A stretch of 64,000 bases of DNA, taken from a virus. This document shows, piece after piece, positions 1 through 7,147 of this stretch. The stretch is from IMG/VR virus record IMGVR_UViG_3300009194_000007, positions 37,611 to 101,610 of that record. The stretch is one strand, 5' to 3'. The notes under the pieces were generated by a model. The model had not been told where the DNA came from. It searched no databases and saw only the letters and a list, made by a program, of their open reading frames with translations. The stretch's first letter is position 1; every line of letters begins with the position of its first letter. The position numbers were made by a program, and so were the translations under genes.

Positions 1-835
1 GACCGGTTACGCGACCCGTATCAATGGTGGTACCATCAGACAGGGTAATGATGAGGTGCCCTTCGGTAGCCGGATCGGTGCTGATAGTGGCACTCTGGAC
101 TGACTTGGTAGTTCCATCGATCACCGTCTTGCTGACCTTACCGGCGATAATAGTATCACCATTGGACATCAGAAGGTTAAGCTGACCCTTGCCATCCACA
201 TAGGCGGTAACCACGTTAAGACCGTTAGCACCTTTGGCACCAACAACGCGACCCACATTTTCAACCGTGCCATCGGTATAGACAACAACCAGATCACCTT
301 CGTTGGTAATGTCTGCATCCTGAGCAGCAACCCCACCAAACTGAGTCACATCGCCAGCGTCGATAGTGCTACCATCCGACAGATCAACCTTGAGTCGTCC
401 GGTGTCGATATAGGCTTTGGTAACATTCACCCCATCCGCACCAACGACTCGACCCACGTTGAAGTTCGTGCCATCGTCCAGAGTAATTACCAGATCAGTA
501 CCAACGATAGCGGCATTGCTAACCGACTTACCATCTTTCCCTTCGACCCGACCAAGATTCAGAGAAATGCCATTGGTGAGATCGATAATCAGGTTGCCAC
601 TTGCATCGATTTTAGCGGTGCTGAGGCCAATCGCATCTTCACCATCCAGAGCGCCGCTGGCAACCAGCGACGACAGGTAGAGATGAACACGACGAGCCAG
701 AGAAGGAACAGTTTCACCATTCGCATTCAGAATGACTTCTTCTGTCTTACTCTTTGAAAGGATTTCATTGATAAGACGATTGACTTCCTGCGCCTGTTGC
801 GCGGAGTCATACAGCATTTGTTCAAGTGAGTTCAT
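1..835 (-). CDS. Repetitive tail fibre/adhesin-like protein, 3' part cut by window edge
   Basis: The reading frame opens at ATG 835 behind an AGGGA Shine-Dalgarno and stays open to base 1, giving 278 codons with no stop; the C-terminus lies outside the window. After an N-terminal helical stretch (about residues 1-60) come at least five repeats built around L-x-I-x-L-x-D/N-G-T followed by GRV-x-G and a short glycine-rich turn (GADG, GAKG, GKDG). Such beta-rich DGT/GRV repeats are typical of phage fibre shafts and secreted adhesins, but I do not recognise a named family. Its place at the end of a minus-strand fibre/accessory group supports a virion role. The function is inferred from repeat architecture only. 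Confidence 0.75.
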   Translation of the reverse strand, partial: MNSLEQMLYDSAQQAQEVNRLINEILSKSKTEEVILNANGETVPSLARRVHLYLSSLVASGALDGEDAIGLSTAKIDASGNLIIDLTNGISLNLGRVEGKDGKSVSNAAIVGTDLVITLDDGTNFNVGRVVGADGVNVTKAYIDTGRLKVDLSDGSTIDAGDVTQFGGVAAQDADITNEGDLVVVYTDGTVENVGRVVGAKGANGLNVVTAYVDGKGQLNLLMSNGDTIIAGKVSKTVIDGTTKSVQSATISTDPATEGHLIITLSDGTTIDTGRVTG

Positions 836-847
836 TTATGGTCCCTA

Positions 848-1264
848 TCATTTGAAAATCTTGACGCCGAAATTCTGTTCAATATGCTCGACGCCCTCTA
901 AGAAATCTGTGTCGGCTGTATTTACTTCCTCAGCTAAAATCAACATCTCCCACCAGTCTTCTAGGAGTTCATCGTGTTCCATACGAATGGCTCTACGGAG
1001 TTTGATACGATCACTCCGAGGAATCATGGACAGGACTTCGACAGGTTTCAGTGTCGGTTTGGTTTCAACTTCCCACCAGATTTCTTGGGTTTCAATATTC
1101 CCATAGAGGCGAGCGATCTGATACACTTCCACATGCGGACGTTCAGGTTGATCTTCAATTTCAAACGTATTGGCAAGTTGACCTTTCGGAACAGTTTCGA
1201 GTTTGGCATGAATGAAGGTGACCGGTGAGCGAGTAGTAGCGGATTCCAGAATAACAGCAGGCAT
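848..1264 (-). CDS. Hypothetical protein, 138 aa, next to fibre gene
   Basis: The start is ATG 1264, preceded by a strong AAAGGAG with 8-base spacing. The product is soluble-looking, with no signal peptide or membrane segment, and is rich in charged residues; the second half is strongly acidic, with paired Trp (EDWWEML) and Glu/Asp-rich helices. I do not recognise a family. It sits 12 bases upstream of the repetitive fibre gene on the same strand, so a chaperone or fibre-accessory role is possible, but nothing in the sequence proves it. A terminator and a late-promoter-like motif lie just upstream. Confidence 0.75.
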   Translation of the reverse strand: MPAVILESATTRSPVTFIHAKLETVPKGQLANTFEIEDQPERPHVEVYQIARLYGNIETQEIWWEVETKPTLKPVEVLSMIPRSDRIKLRRAIRMEHDELLEDWWEMLILAEEVNTADTDFLEGVEHIEQNFGVKIFK

Positions 1265-1288
1265 TATAGTTTCTCCTTTGAGATTGAA

Positions 1289-1310
1289 AAGGGCTTCGAT
1301 TGAAGCCCTT
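1289..1310 (-). terminator. Intrinsic terminator hairpin
   Basis: Perfect 9-bp stem AAGGGCTTC / GAAGCCCTT with a 4-base loop, followed on the minus strand by a short T-rich run. It lies between the end of the DUF4376-like gene and the start of the 138-aa gene. Confidence 0.75.
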
Positions 1311-1311
1311 G

Positions 1312-1320
1312 TGTATTTAC
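1312..1320 (-). promoter_or_regulatory. T4-type late promoter motif
   Basis: The minus strand reads AGTAAATAC here, 48 bases upstream of ATG 1264. A start site about 6-7 bases downstream would fall inside the neighbouring terminator stem, so transcripts made from this promoter would not form the full hairpin. Confidence 0.45.
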
Positions 1321-1931
1321 TGGATATCGGTTGAGAGGAAATGCGGCGAAGGCCAACCGTTTAGATAGTCAATCGATTCTGGACTATCCGAAGCCAACAT
1401 CTCATCCTTGATACGCCGGGCATAGTTAATGACCCGCGATTCGAAAATGGCTTGAGCCTTGCCCAACTTGACCACTTCCCCTGCCGTGAGAATGACTGAC
1501 CCATTGTTGGCAGTGACCCATTCCACCTGATAGGTCGAATCGGTAATCGCCATCACGGTCGCCCCGGCAATACGCATCATCGATTTCTCATCTCGATCAT
1601 ACAGATTGCCATCCAGACTGATAGCCTGATTCAAATACTGTGCCCGGTAGTCATTGACCTTATCGACCATGTACTGGCGACGCATTTCTACCGGCTTCAG
1701 ATCATAGCGATAGACGAACTTGACCCGTGTACCATCCACATACCAGTCATCCCTTACGGGCTGGTACAGGTTCATGTTCTTGGCTTCGGTCGGGTAGACT
1801 TCTTCAACCACGAACCAGTCGTGGTAATGAATCACATCATCGGAAAGACGTTTAATCTGACGCGGCTTCTGCGAATACAGGGCCGAACGCAATTCCTTGT
1901 GATCGTTAGACAGCTTAATATACTTGCTCAT
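1317..1931 (-). CDS. DUF4376-like tail-fibre-associated protein
   Basis: 204 aa, ATG 1931 with GGAG 9 bases upstream. The C-terminal 100 residues have the pattern of DUF4376: a helix with YRxxYLNQ, a segment ending in xDKxSMxRIxGA, a V-x-W-T-A-x-N-N motif near residue 140, LTAxEVxxLG, and a closing helix that runs into KDEM. DUF4376 domains are commonly found in small proteins next to phage fibre genes. The N-terminal half is beta-rich with many Tyr and Trp. Family assignment is from motif spacing, not a search; the precise role is unknown. Confidence 0.7.
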   Translation of the reverse strand: MSKYIKLSNDHKELRSALYSQKPRQIKRLSDDVIHYHDWFVVEEVYPTEAKNMNLYQPVRDDWYVDGTRVKFVYRYDLKPVEMRRQYMVDKVNDYRAQYLNQAISLDGNLYDRDEKSMMRIAGATVMAITDSTYQVEWVTANNGSVILTAGEVVKLGKAQAIFESRVINYARRIKDEMLASDSPESIDYLNGWPSPHFLSTDIQ

Positions 1932-1950
1932 TGATTACTCCAAAGTTGTG

Positions 1951-2163
1951 TTAGAGGGTGTCAGGATTTTCTATGGTAACGGAATACGGATCAGTGAAGT
2001 CCATTGCATCGAACATGACATCAGCCCAGTTCAACGTGAACTGATAATTGATGTCGGGAGGCGGCAATGTATTCCTGAGTTCTGGACCTTTCCAGCGTCC
2101 TGCTTTGCCGTTACCAAACAGGGTATTCCTGAACCGAACATCAGGGGATTCCCATACAGCCAT
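1951..2163 (-). CDS. Small hypothetical protein, 70 aa
   Basis: Start ATG 2163 is set by an AGGAG 6 bases upstream on the minus strand and by a late-promoter-like motif about 31 bases upstream. Two other open frames overlap here but lack a ribosome site. The product is short, hydrophilic and aromatic-rich (WESPDVRFRN, WADVMFDAMDF). No family is recognised. It lies between the DUF4376-like and DUF1353-like genes and is probably cotranscribed with the former. Confidence 0.65.
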   Translation of the reverse strand: MAVWESPDVRFRNTLFGNGKAGRWKGPELRNTLPPPDINYQFTLNWADVMFDAMDFTDPYSVTIENPDTL

Positions 2164-2193
2164 AGTGATCTCCTATAAACAGATAGTGTGCCG

Positions 2194-2204
2194 AGATATT
2201 TATC
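2194..2204 (-). promoter_or_regulatory. T4-type late promoter motif
   Basis: Minus strand GATAAATATC, 31 bases ahead of ATG 2163; it overlaps the stop codon of the upstream DUF1353-like gene. Confidence 0.55.
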
Positions 2205-2613
2205 AGTAAGATGCGTTATCCCACCCACCCTTTCCAAACCAACGAACCCCACAATAGGCGATATAGGCTTTCCAGTTGGGCATCCCCATGGCTTTCAATC
2301 CTTCATAGAACAATCGATCCGCATAGGACTTGGAGTATTCATGATACAGTCGGCTGTAAATGTAATCATGAATCACCGAGGGCTTGCGACCATACGAGGA
2401 AGCGGGCGGATACCAGAACCAAAACAGCTTAGGGACACTGGACAGGTCAGTAATGTAACCTGCCTCTACCACAATAGTGTCGCCTTCAAACCAGACTTCG
2501 AAATTCTTGTCTACCCTGAACTTGTCTGCATCCTTATCCAACCACGGAACGAATGTATTCCTATCAATGTCCTGAAGATATAATCCAGTCAGGAATTTAA
2601 TTTTTTGAGACAT
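2203..2613 (-). CDS. DUF1353 family protein
   Basis: The pattern V-x-A-G-Y-I-T-D-L-S-S-V-P followed by the aromatic stretch FWFWYPP, then VIHDYIYS, a YADRLFYEGLKAMG helix and GVRWFGKGGW matches the DUF1353 family, a small domain frequent in tailed phages. ATG 2613 is preferred because a GGAG lies about 10 bases upstream; an in-frame TTG at 2634 would add seven residues and abut the terminase stop. The biochemical role of DUF1353 is not established; its His and Asp residues would suit a metal-binding enzyme, but that is inference. Confidence 0.75.
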   Translation of the reverse strand: MSQKIKFLTGLYLQDIDRNTFVPWLDKDADKFRVDKNFEVWFEGDTIVVEAGYITDLSSVPKLFWFWYPPASSYGRKPSVIHDYIYSRLYHEYSKSYADRLFYEGLKAMGMPNWKAYIAYCGVRWFGKGGWDNASY

Positions 2614-2634
2614 GGCGTTGAAACTCCAAAGCAA

Positions 2635-4287
2635 TTAGAAAATGATCCCCCAGTCGGAATCATCCAAGGCATCACCCAGCGACACCTCGTTGAGTGTGTC
2701 GTAAACAAAATCCTCATAGTTGGACAATTGCTTCATCACCAACATGAGTAGTACCATGGCCATCACCCGATCATCCTTGGCTCCTGCTTCCGCCTTGAAG
2801 GTTGCACCATGTTTAGTGAACATCCTGAGTTCATTGAGTAGCTTGGCACTACGCAGGGTGAGTTTTCCTTCCTCAACCAAATCTTTCAATTGGGTACATC
2901 CTTCCAACTTCTTTTTGTTGGTGGTATATAAACCCATCTTTCCAGTCGGGATACCGTGATCATTCACGTCATTGATCATCACCGCTTGGTTTAGAATGGG
3001 ATCATCACTGTTTTCGATCAGACGAAGAATGCCATTCCCCAATCCATTGTTCTCGACCGTGTAATAGACTTCTCTTGCGCCTTCATTGAACAGCAGATGC
3101 ATGATGCGCAGGATGGTCTTGAAATAGTTGGTCTGGTTAATCGTGTTATTGGCGAACTCGGCTACCTGTTCAAAGGTATGCACATCGATGAACTGGATCG
3201 CATGGTTATCCTTCCCGACTCCTTCAGACACATCACACGCGAACGCAATGGTTCGGCCTTGAAAGGAATCCACATAGATTTCCATGTCCCCGTACTGGCG
3301 AATCGGATCAAGGGGCTTGATGGACTCGATCACTTGGGAGTTGATCAGTGAACTGTTATCGGAGAGCCATGCCCCTTCAAATTCCTGACGGTATTTGTTG
3401 ATGCCCAGCTTGCGAATCATCATTTCTCGCCATTCTTCGGTGCGACCGGGGATTTTTGAATGGTCTACTTGGTGATACTTGAAACCATTCATGCCCTCCA
3501 TGGCACCAAACGACAATTCCGCGTATTTCCCAGTGGATGAGTTAGGGGTTGAGATGATGACGACCTTAGCCGAACTCTCTTCCCCCGCCGCTTCCAAGGA
3601 CGGCATGAACCCCGTGTAAAATTCCTCAGCCACTTGGGGTTTGACGAACGCAAATTCGTCAATGATCGCCATGCCAGTGATGGTTCGTCCGCGAAAGGTT
3701 TGTTCGGATGTTACCTGAACGAAAATAGAAGACCCGTTGGTGAACTTGACTTCCCCCTTGTTGTACACGGTACAGGGAGGCTTCAGGAAATCTTCGAGGG
3801 ATTCATAGGAATATTTGATTCGATCCATGAAATCCTTGCAGTTGACGGACTTGTAGGAGGTGATGCCTACGGTCTTGTCATCTTCGAACACCGCCATGTG
3901 AAGAGCGTATAACCCCATTACCGTGGTATTGTGAGACAGAACACCATCGCAGTAATACAAGTTATCGCCAGACACCGATAGATCGTACATATTTTCACGA
4001 ACACCGGTTGCTTCAACTTTAACGACACGGGACGGGCCATCAATCGTATTGATGATGACCCCGACAGAATCCTTGGCGTATACCTCTTGGAAATCTTCGG
4101 TGATGAGAATGTGAGTGTCGGCACACTCAAGGGTCAATCCATTTTCCAATTCAACCCTATGGAGTTCATAGGGAACGGTTTTATTCGATGAATTGACATC
4201 TCTCCAACCATCGTGGGAAAGCACTTCCCACGATGACGTTTCCATTACCTCTTCAAACTTACGTGTTGTATTTTCGGACGGCTTCAT
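2635..4287 (-). CDS. terL: Terminase large subunit, C-terminal half fused to C-fragment of a split intein
   Basis: Residues 1-120 are the C-part of an intein ending in VLSHN; residue 121 onward is terminase, beginning TTVMGLYALHM, which completes the Walker A motif started by the 83-residue extein at 5,472-5,720. Walker B is MAIIDEF (D210, E211) and motif III is IISTPN. The RNase-H-fold nuclease carries FACDVSEG (D352), VENNGLG (E412) and AKDDR (about D505), as in T4 gp17. Spliced TerL would be 513 aa (83+430), an ATP-driven packaging motor that docks on the portal. ATG 4287 is chosen because GAGGT lies 5 bases upstream; TTG 4293 is an alternative. The start overlaps the end of the nested endonuclease gene. 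Confidence 0.92.
   Translation of the reverse strand: MKPSENTTRKFEEVMETSSWEVLSHDGWRDVNSSNKTVPYELHRVELENGLTLECADTHILITEDFQEVYAKDSVGVIINTIDGPSRVVKVEATGVRENMYDLSVSGDNLYYCDGVLSHNTTVMGLYALHMAVFEDDKTVGITSYKSVNCKDFMDRIKYSYESLEDFLKPPCTVYNKGEVKFTNGSSIFVQVTSEQTFRGRTITGMAIIDEFAFVKPQVAEEFYTGFMPSLEAAGEESSAKVVIISTPNSSTGKYAELSFGAMEGMNGFKYHQVDHSKIPGRTEEWREMMIRKLGINKYRQEFEGAWLSDNSSLINSQVIESIKPLDPIRQYGDMEIYVDSFQGRTIAFACDVSEGVGKDNHAIQFIDVHTFEQVAEFANNTINQTNYFKTILRIMHLLFNEGAREVYYTVENNGLGNGILRLIENSDDPILNQAVMINDVNDHGIPTGKMGLYTTNKKKLEGCTQLKDLVEEGKLTLRSAKLLNELRMFTKHGATFKAEAGAKDDRVMAMVLLMLVMKQLSNYEDFVYDTLNEVSLGDALDDSDWGIIF
3928..4287 (-). other. Split-intein C-fragment (TerL)
   Basis: 120 residues with intein blocks: a block-B-like segment LTLECADTHILIT with its His near residue 59, then block F ENMYDLSVSGDNLYYCDG and block G GVLSHN, followed by Thr as the +1 extein residue. 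No endonuclease domain is present inside. The break lies before block B, so nearly the whole splicing domain is on this fragment. That is the atypical split known from phage terminase inteins such as AceL-TerL. Confidence 0.88.
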
Positions 4288-5416
4288 TGACAACCTCTAG
4301 TAGTTCGTCTTTGTGTTCTATTTCTACACATTCGGTCCATCCATCGAATTTCTTATCTTCTGATTCGATCAGAATGGATAGTTGATTTCCGAGTATGTAT
4401 TTCTTGATCTCACATTCCCTGTTAAAATTCGTAAACCGGTCTGCATGATAGACTTTGATTACGTCTTTGATCGTAACAGAAGGAAATCGTTGTGACAGAT
4501 ACTTGGAAGTCACACCAATCTTGATAAAGGATTTATCATAACCGAGCGGCTGATATTCAATCACATACAGCTTGGTATCGATCTGATTGAACGGATCATC
4601 GGGGTCCATCAATTGGGTTTTTGGTTCGCTGTGCTTCCAGAAGCCTTTCTTGGCATTAATTTCGATCTTCTTTTCCTCGGGCAGTGCTTCGAGTGACGCA
4701 AGCCATTTCTCTTGGCGCTCGTTCCAGCGACGAATGCCCTCTTCCTCGCCATACTTAGCAATTAGCTTTTCACGATTGAACGTGTTTTGACGATCATAGT
4801 AAAGGCGCTGACCCTCTTCCTCACCGTAGCGTTCGGTCCAATAAGAAAGACGAGCGGTAACGCTGTTGTTGGCGTCTCGTGAAGCCACCGCTTTCTTCTT
4901 GGTTTCTTCCGATATATCGCCAGCGACGAATTTCTTGCTGAAAGGAGAAAATTTCCCTCCATGCTGGTAGCCCGGATTGTTTTCTCCTTTGACCCGTGAC
5001 GCTTTCTTGTTCAATTTTTCCTTGGCATGTTCCTCGCCGTAGAGCAGCGTGTAAAACTCCATGTTCTCGGTCTTTTTAGGGTATTGCTGGCAAAGCAATA
5101 CCTGTTGCCAGTAATCCGTCACTTCCTTGTTGTACTTGACGATCTTTGCAAGGTAGCTTTGCATCAGCTTGATCTTGTTGTTTCTATTCTCATTTGACAT
5201 CGCTTTACCAAACATGTCACTGACCTCATCGGTGGTGAGATTGGCAAGGCGATTGAAAACGGTGACGAACTGATCAACGTCACCGATTTCTTCAACCGAA
5301 AGATCGACACCCATCCGTCTCGGGAATTTGGCTACCTTTGTAAGCATCTCATCGATTGTGAAGGTTTTGATTTTCTTCTTGTACCGCTTCGTGGAATTGC
5401 TCTGCCGTGAGTTCAT
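4259..5416 (-). CDS. Free-standing GIY-YIG-like homing endonuclease nested between terL halves
   Basis: 385 aa in its own frame, with AGGAG 7 bases before ATG 5416. It overlaps the N-half gene by 68 bases and the C-half gene by 29. A GIY-YIG-like core is seen at about residues 282-340: LYVIEY, then FIKIGVTSKYLSQRF, then a Glu in NRECEIKKYI, resembling the T5orf172/MUG113 branch. Upstream are NUMOD-like segments (GENNPGYQHGG, SEETKKKAVAS) and three YGEE-type modules near residues 126, 197 and 222 of the kind seen in phage homing nucleases. Its position between the halves of a split intein suggests it drives inheritance of the split terminase locus. Class assignment is by motif. Confidence 0.78.
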   Translation of the reverse strand: MNSRQSNSTKRYKKKIKTFTIDEMLTKVAKFPRRMGVDLSVEEIGDVDQFVTVFNRLANLTTDEVSDMFGKAMSNENRNNKIKLMQSYLAKIVKYNKEVTDYWQQVLLCQQYPKKTENMEFYTLLYGEEHAKEKLNKKASRVKGENNPGYQHGGKFSPFSKKFVAGDISEETKKKAVASRDANNSVTARLSYWTERYGEEEGQRLYYDRQNTFNREKLIAKYGEEEGIRRWNERQEKWLASLEALPEEKKIEINAKKGFWKHSEPKTQLMDPDDPFNQIDTKLYVIEYQPLGYDKSFIKIGVTSKYLSQRFPSVTIKDVIKVYHADRFTNFNRECEIKKYILGNQLSILIESEDKKFDGWTECVEIEHKDELLEVVNEAVRKYNT

Positions 5417-5720
5417 AGATTTCTCCTGTGTGTTTGTTTCTCACGGTGTATTTAGTCATTTTGCCCGAGCACTTTCCACACTGTCTTGGCGCGTTTGAAA
5501 TCAAATACCTTTCATTCTGAATGTCATCAAGCAATTCCTCTTGATACTCACGAGGATCAAACAATTGTTTTCCACGAGGACCAACCACATAACAGTAATT
5601 GGTAAAGAAATACATCGGATCATCAGCACATTTCAGCCATTCATCGACTTCTTCCGATGTAAGGGGACGATCCTGCCCCGGCTTCTTGACAACGCTGTGA
5701 TCTACATTATATTCTGACAT
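5349..5720 (-). CDS. terL: Terminase large subunit, N-terminal half fused to N-fragment of a split intein
   Basis: Residues 1-83 are the terminase N-terminus: the adenine-binding Q-motif region (PREYQEELL, about 56-64) and the first part of Walker A, APRQCGK. Residue 84 is Cys, the first residue of a 40-residue intein N-fragment (CSGKMTKYTV, then TGEIYELTAEQF), after which the frame stops. The matching C-part is at 3928-4287. In T4 gp17 the equivalent motif is SRQLGKTT, so splicing rebuilds a Lys-Thr junction exactly in the ATP-binding loop. A late-promoter-like motif lies 31 bases upstream. Both halves keep intact splice-site residues, which argues against a decayed gene. Confidence 0.9.
   Translation of the reverse strand: MSEYNVDHSVVKKPGQDRPLTSEEVDEWLKCADDPMYFFTNYCYVVGPRGKQLFDPREYQEELLDDIQNERYLISNAPRQCGKCSGKMTKYTVRNKHTGEIYELTAEQFHEAVQEENQNLHNR
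5352..5471 (-). other. Split-intein N-fragment (TerL)
   Basis: 40 residues beginning with the nucleophilic Cys and carrying a block-A-like CSGKMTKYTVRNKHTG followed by EIYEL and a short helix. It begins immediately after the Walker A Lys and ends at a stop codon. The ribosome site and start of the endonuclease gene are embedded in this coding segment. Confidence 0.85.
5686..5713 (+). promoter_or_regulatory. Sigma70-type promoter antisense to terL start
   Basis: TTGACA and TATATT separated by 16 bases on the plus strand, inside the first codons of the terL N-half on the opposite strand. It would serve the short plus-strand gene that follows and could interfere with the facing terminase transcript. 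Confidence 0.5.
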
Positions 5721-5751
5721 GGCCTGTATACCTCTTTGTCTGGTTACAAAC

Positions 5752-5762
5752 CTATTTACTGA
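5752..5762 (-). promoter_or_regulatory. T4-type late promoter motif
   Basis: Minus strand CAGTAAATAGG, 31 bases ahead of ATG 5720 of the terL N-half. Confidence 0.5.
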
Positions 5763-5840
5763 AAAGAAAGGAATTGTGATGAAAATGATAGAAACGGATC
5801 AATTGAAATCCGATCTGAAGAAACTGGTTTCAGTGAAGGC

Positions 5841-6167
5841 ATGGCTGAAGGTCATTCACTACCTCCGGTGGGTACCGTATGTGAAGCAGTGTGTTCGGAT
5901 GGTGAGTGGCATAAAGTGACCATCGTACATACCGATGAATCCATCCACAAGAAAGGGATTTCCATTTATCCGGGGATTGCGGTCTTCAAATGCCCCATCA
6001 GTTCGGATTTGAAGTATTATTGGCAGACACCGAATCGTTTCCGTCCGATTCGTTCAGAAAAAGAAAAGACCATTGATGCCATGATGGAACTGTGGAACAA
6101 ATCACCCCATGAATGCCCTGAAGAAAAACTAAAGGAGATTTACGAAACCTTCATCGAATCACAATAA
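5841..6167 (+). CDS. Hypothetical protein, possibly the 3' part of a frameshifted gene
   Basis: 108 aa, the only plus-strand gene in the left 31 kb. ATG 5841 has no convincing ribosome site. Sixty-two bases upstream, ATG 5779 has a good AAAGGA, but that frame ends at 5919 after 46 residues. The upstream frame (MKMIETDQLKSDLKKL) looks like a natural N-terminus, while this frame carries the rest (LPPVGTVCEAV, GEWHKVTIVH, FRPIRSEKEKTIDAM). An indel between 5,800 and 5,840, or a sequencing error, would explain this. The LPPVGTVCE and FRPIR motifs recur in small phage proteins of unknown function. A sigma70-type promoter at 5,686-5,713 and a terminator at 6,173 frame the unit. Confidence 0.6.
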   Translation: MAEGHSLPPVGTVCEAVCSDGEWHKVTIVHTDESIHKKGISIYPGIAVFKCPISSDLKYYWQTPNRFRPIRSEKEKTIDAMMELWNKSPHECPEEKLKEIYETFIESQ

Positions 6168-6172
6168 ACAAA

Positions 6173-6200
6173 AAGGGAGCCAAATGGCTCCCTTATCTTT
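6173..6200. terminator. Bidirectional terminator
   Basis: Stem AAGGGAGCC / GGCTCCCTT with loop AAAT, A-run on one side and TTATCTTTT on the other. It lies between the converging plus-strand gene (ends 6167) and minus-strand gene (ends 6224). Confidence 0.8.
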
Positions 6201-6223
6201 TCCTACCTAGTTAAATCCTTATA

Positions 6224-6781
6224 TCAAGACACGTAATCCCGTTCCTGAGTGACCAGTGTCATGTGGGTATCGATACCAGAAAGGGTATTAGGAACAATGC
6301 GAACCTGAGTACACAGGGTCGGTGCCACGGTCAGGGCTTCCGGGGTAGCCGCATTGACGGTACCAATGGATTTCTCATAGCCTGACATGTAGGTAATGAA
6401 AACCTCAACGGTACCAGACCCCGTGTTAATCGGATTACCAGAGGCATCAAGGAATACCGGATACACTTCGGTAATGGCTCCACGGTGCGGATCGAAGGTC
6501 ATGGTGATTTCATTCGCCGGAGCAATATGATCAGAACCGACGATACGCTGGGTAACCGGTGCATTCAGAGAATACACGTATTCATTCGGATCAACAATCA
6601 GATCACCATACTGATCAATCGCAGCCATGCCGTTGGGCAGGGTATCGGTGTCGATATCGGTTACTGCGCCCAGCAGGGTATGATCGATAGCTTCCAGTGA
6701 TGCACTCGGAATAAAACGGGTGCTATCGATTTCATAGCCATCTGCGCTACCGATGATATTAGTAAAAGTCGTTACGTTCAT
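6224..6781 (-). CDS. Hypothetical virion-type protein, 185 aa
   Basis: ATG 6781 with an AGGAG about 10 bases upstream and a late-promoter-like motif 34 bases upstream. The sequence is beta-rich and Thr/Asp-rich with no signal peptide, membrane segment or catalytic motif. Segments such as AITEVYPVFLDASGNP and GTVEVFITYMSG look like an immunoglobulin-like or decoration-type fold. No family is recognised. Its late promoter and position at the downstream end of the fibre/lysis group make a structural role likely, but that is inference. Confidence 0.75.
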   Translation of the reverse strand: MNVTTFTNIIGSADGYEIDSTRFIPSASLEAIDHTLLGAVTDIDTDTLPNGMAAIDQYGDLIVDPNEYVYSLNAPVTQRIVGSDHIAPANEITMTFDPHRGAITEVYPVFLDASGNPINTGSGTVEVFITYMSGYEKSIGTVNAATPEALTVAPTLCTQVRIVPNTLSGIDTHMTLVTQERDYVS

Positions 6782-6799
6782 CTAATTCAATCTCCTGTG

Positions 6800-7144
6800 T
6801 TATTGAGTCTGGTCCGTATTTACGCCAAGGATCAACAGTTGACCATCGACCTCCCCTTGGACATCCGTCACGGTCGGCAAGGTGTGATCATCCCCATCCA
6901 CCTTGAACGAGAACCGCCATTGCTCGTTAGGTTCCAATACCGACCCGGCGTTGATTCCTTCCACATCATAACCGTCACTGGTTTGAATCTTATTCCCGTT
7001 CCATAGATCAGAAATGTTTTCAGGTATTTCCATGTGAACAACTGGGGAATCAATAGTTTCACTTGTGGTATCGGTCACAAACACTTCTAACACAAAACCG
7101 TCATTCCAATCACTTGAAATGACGTAATCAATTTTTGCTGACAT
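6800..7144 (-). CDS. CBM2-like single-domain carbohydrate-binding protein
   Basis: 114 aa. Residues about 8-95 follow the family 2 carbohydrate-binding module pattern: S-x-W-N-D-G-F, V-x-V-T-D-T, a central SDLWNG segment, then LEPNEQWRFSFKVDGD, corresponding to the W-G-F, N-L-W-N and P-G-x-S-x-x-F-G-F positions of CBM2. No signal peptide or enzyme domain is attached, so it is probably a virion or fibre decoration that binds a polysaccharide. It lies in the fibre/lysis group, 3 bases from the o-spanin gene stop. The assignment rests on motif spacing and is not proven. Confidence 0.65.
   Translation of the reverse strand: MSAKIDYVISSDWNDGFVLEVFVTDTTSETIDSPVVHMEIPENISDLWNGNKIQTSDGYDVEGINAGSVLEPNEQWRFSFKVDGDDHTLPTVTDVQGEVDGQLLILGVNTDQTQ
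6815..6825 (-). promoter_or_regulatory. T4-type late promoter motif
   Basis: Minus strand GCGTAAATACG, 34 bases ahead of ATG 6781. It lies inside the 3' end of the CBM2-like gene. Confidence 0.5.
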
Positions 7145-7147
7145 GGT

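Noticed and set aside
2203-2634. Longer DUF1353 gene from TTG 2634
   Set aside because: The TTG abuts the terminase stop with no ribosome site at proper spacing, while ATG 2613 has GGAG upstream.
4259-5720. Terminase gene simply broken by frameshift (pseudogene)
   Set aside because: Both halves retain intact intein splice residues (Cys first, His-Asn last), the C-half has its own ribosome site and start, and all TerL catalytic motifs are intact; a decayed gene would not keep these.
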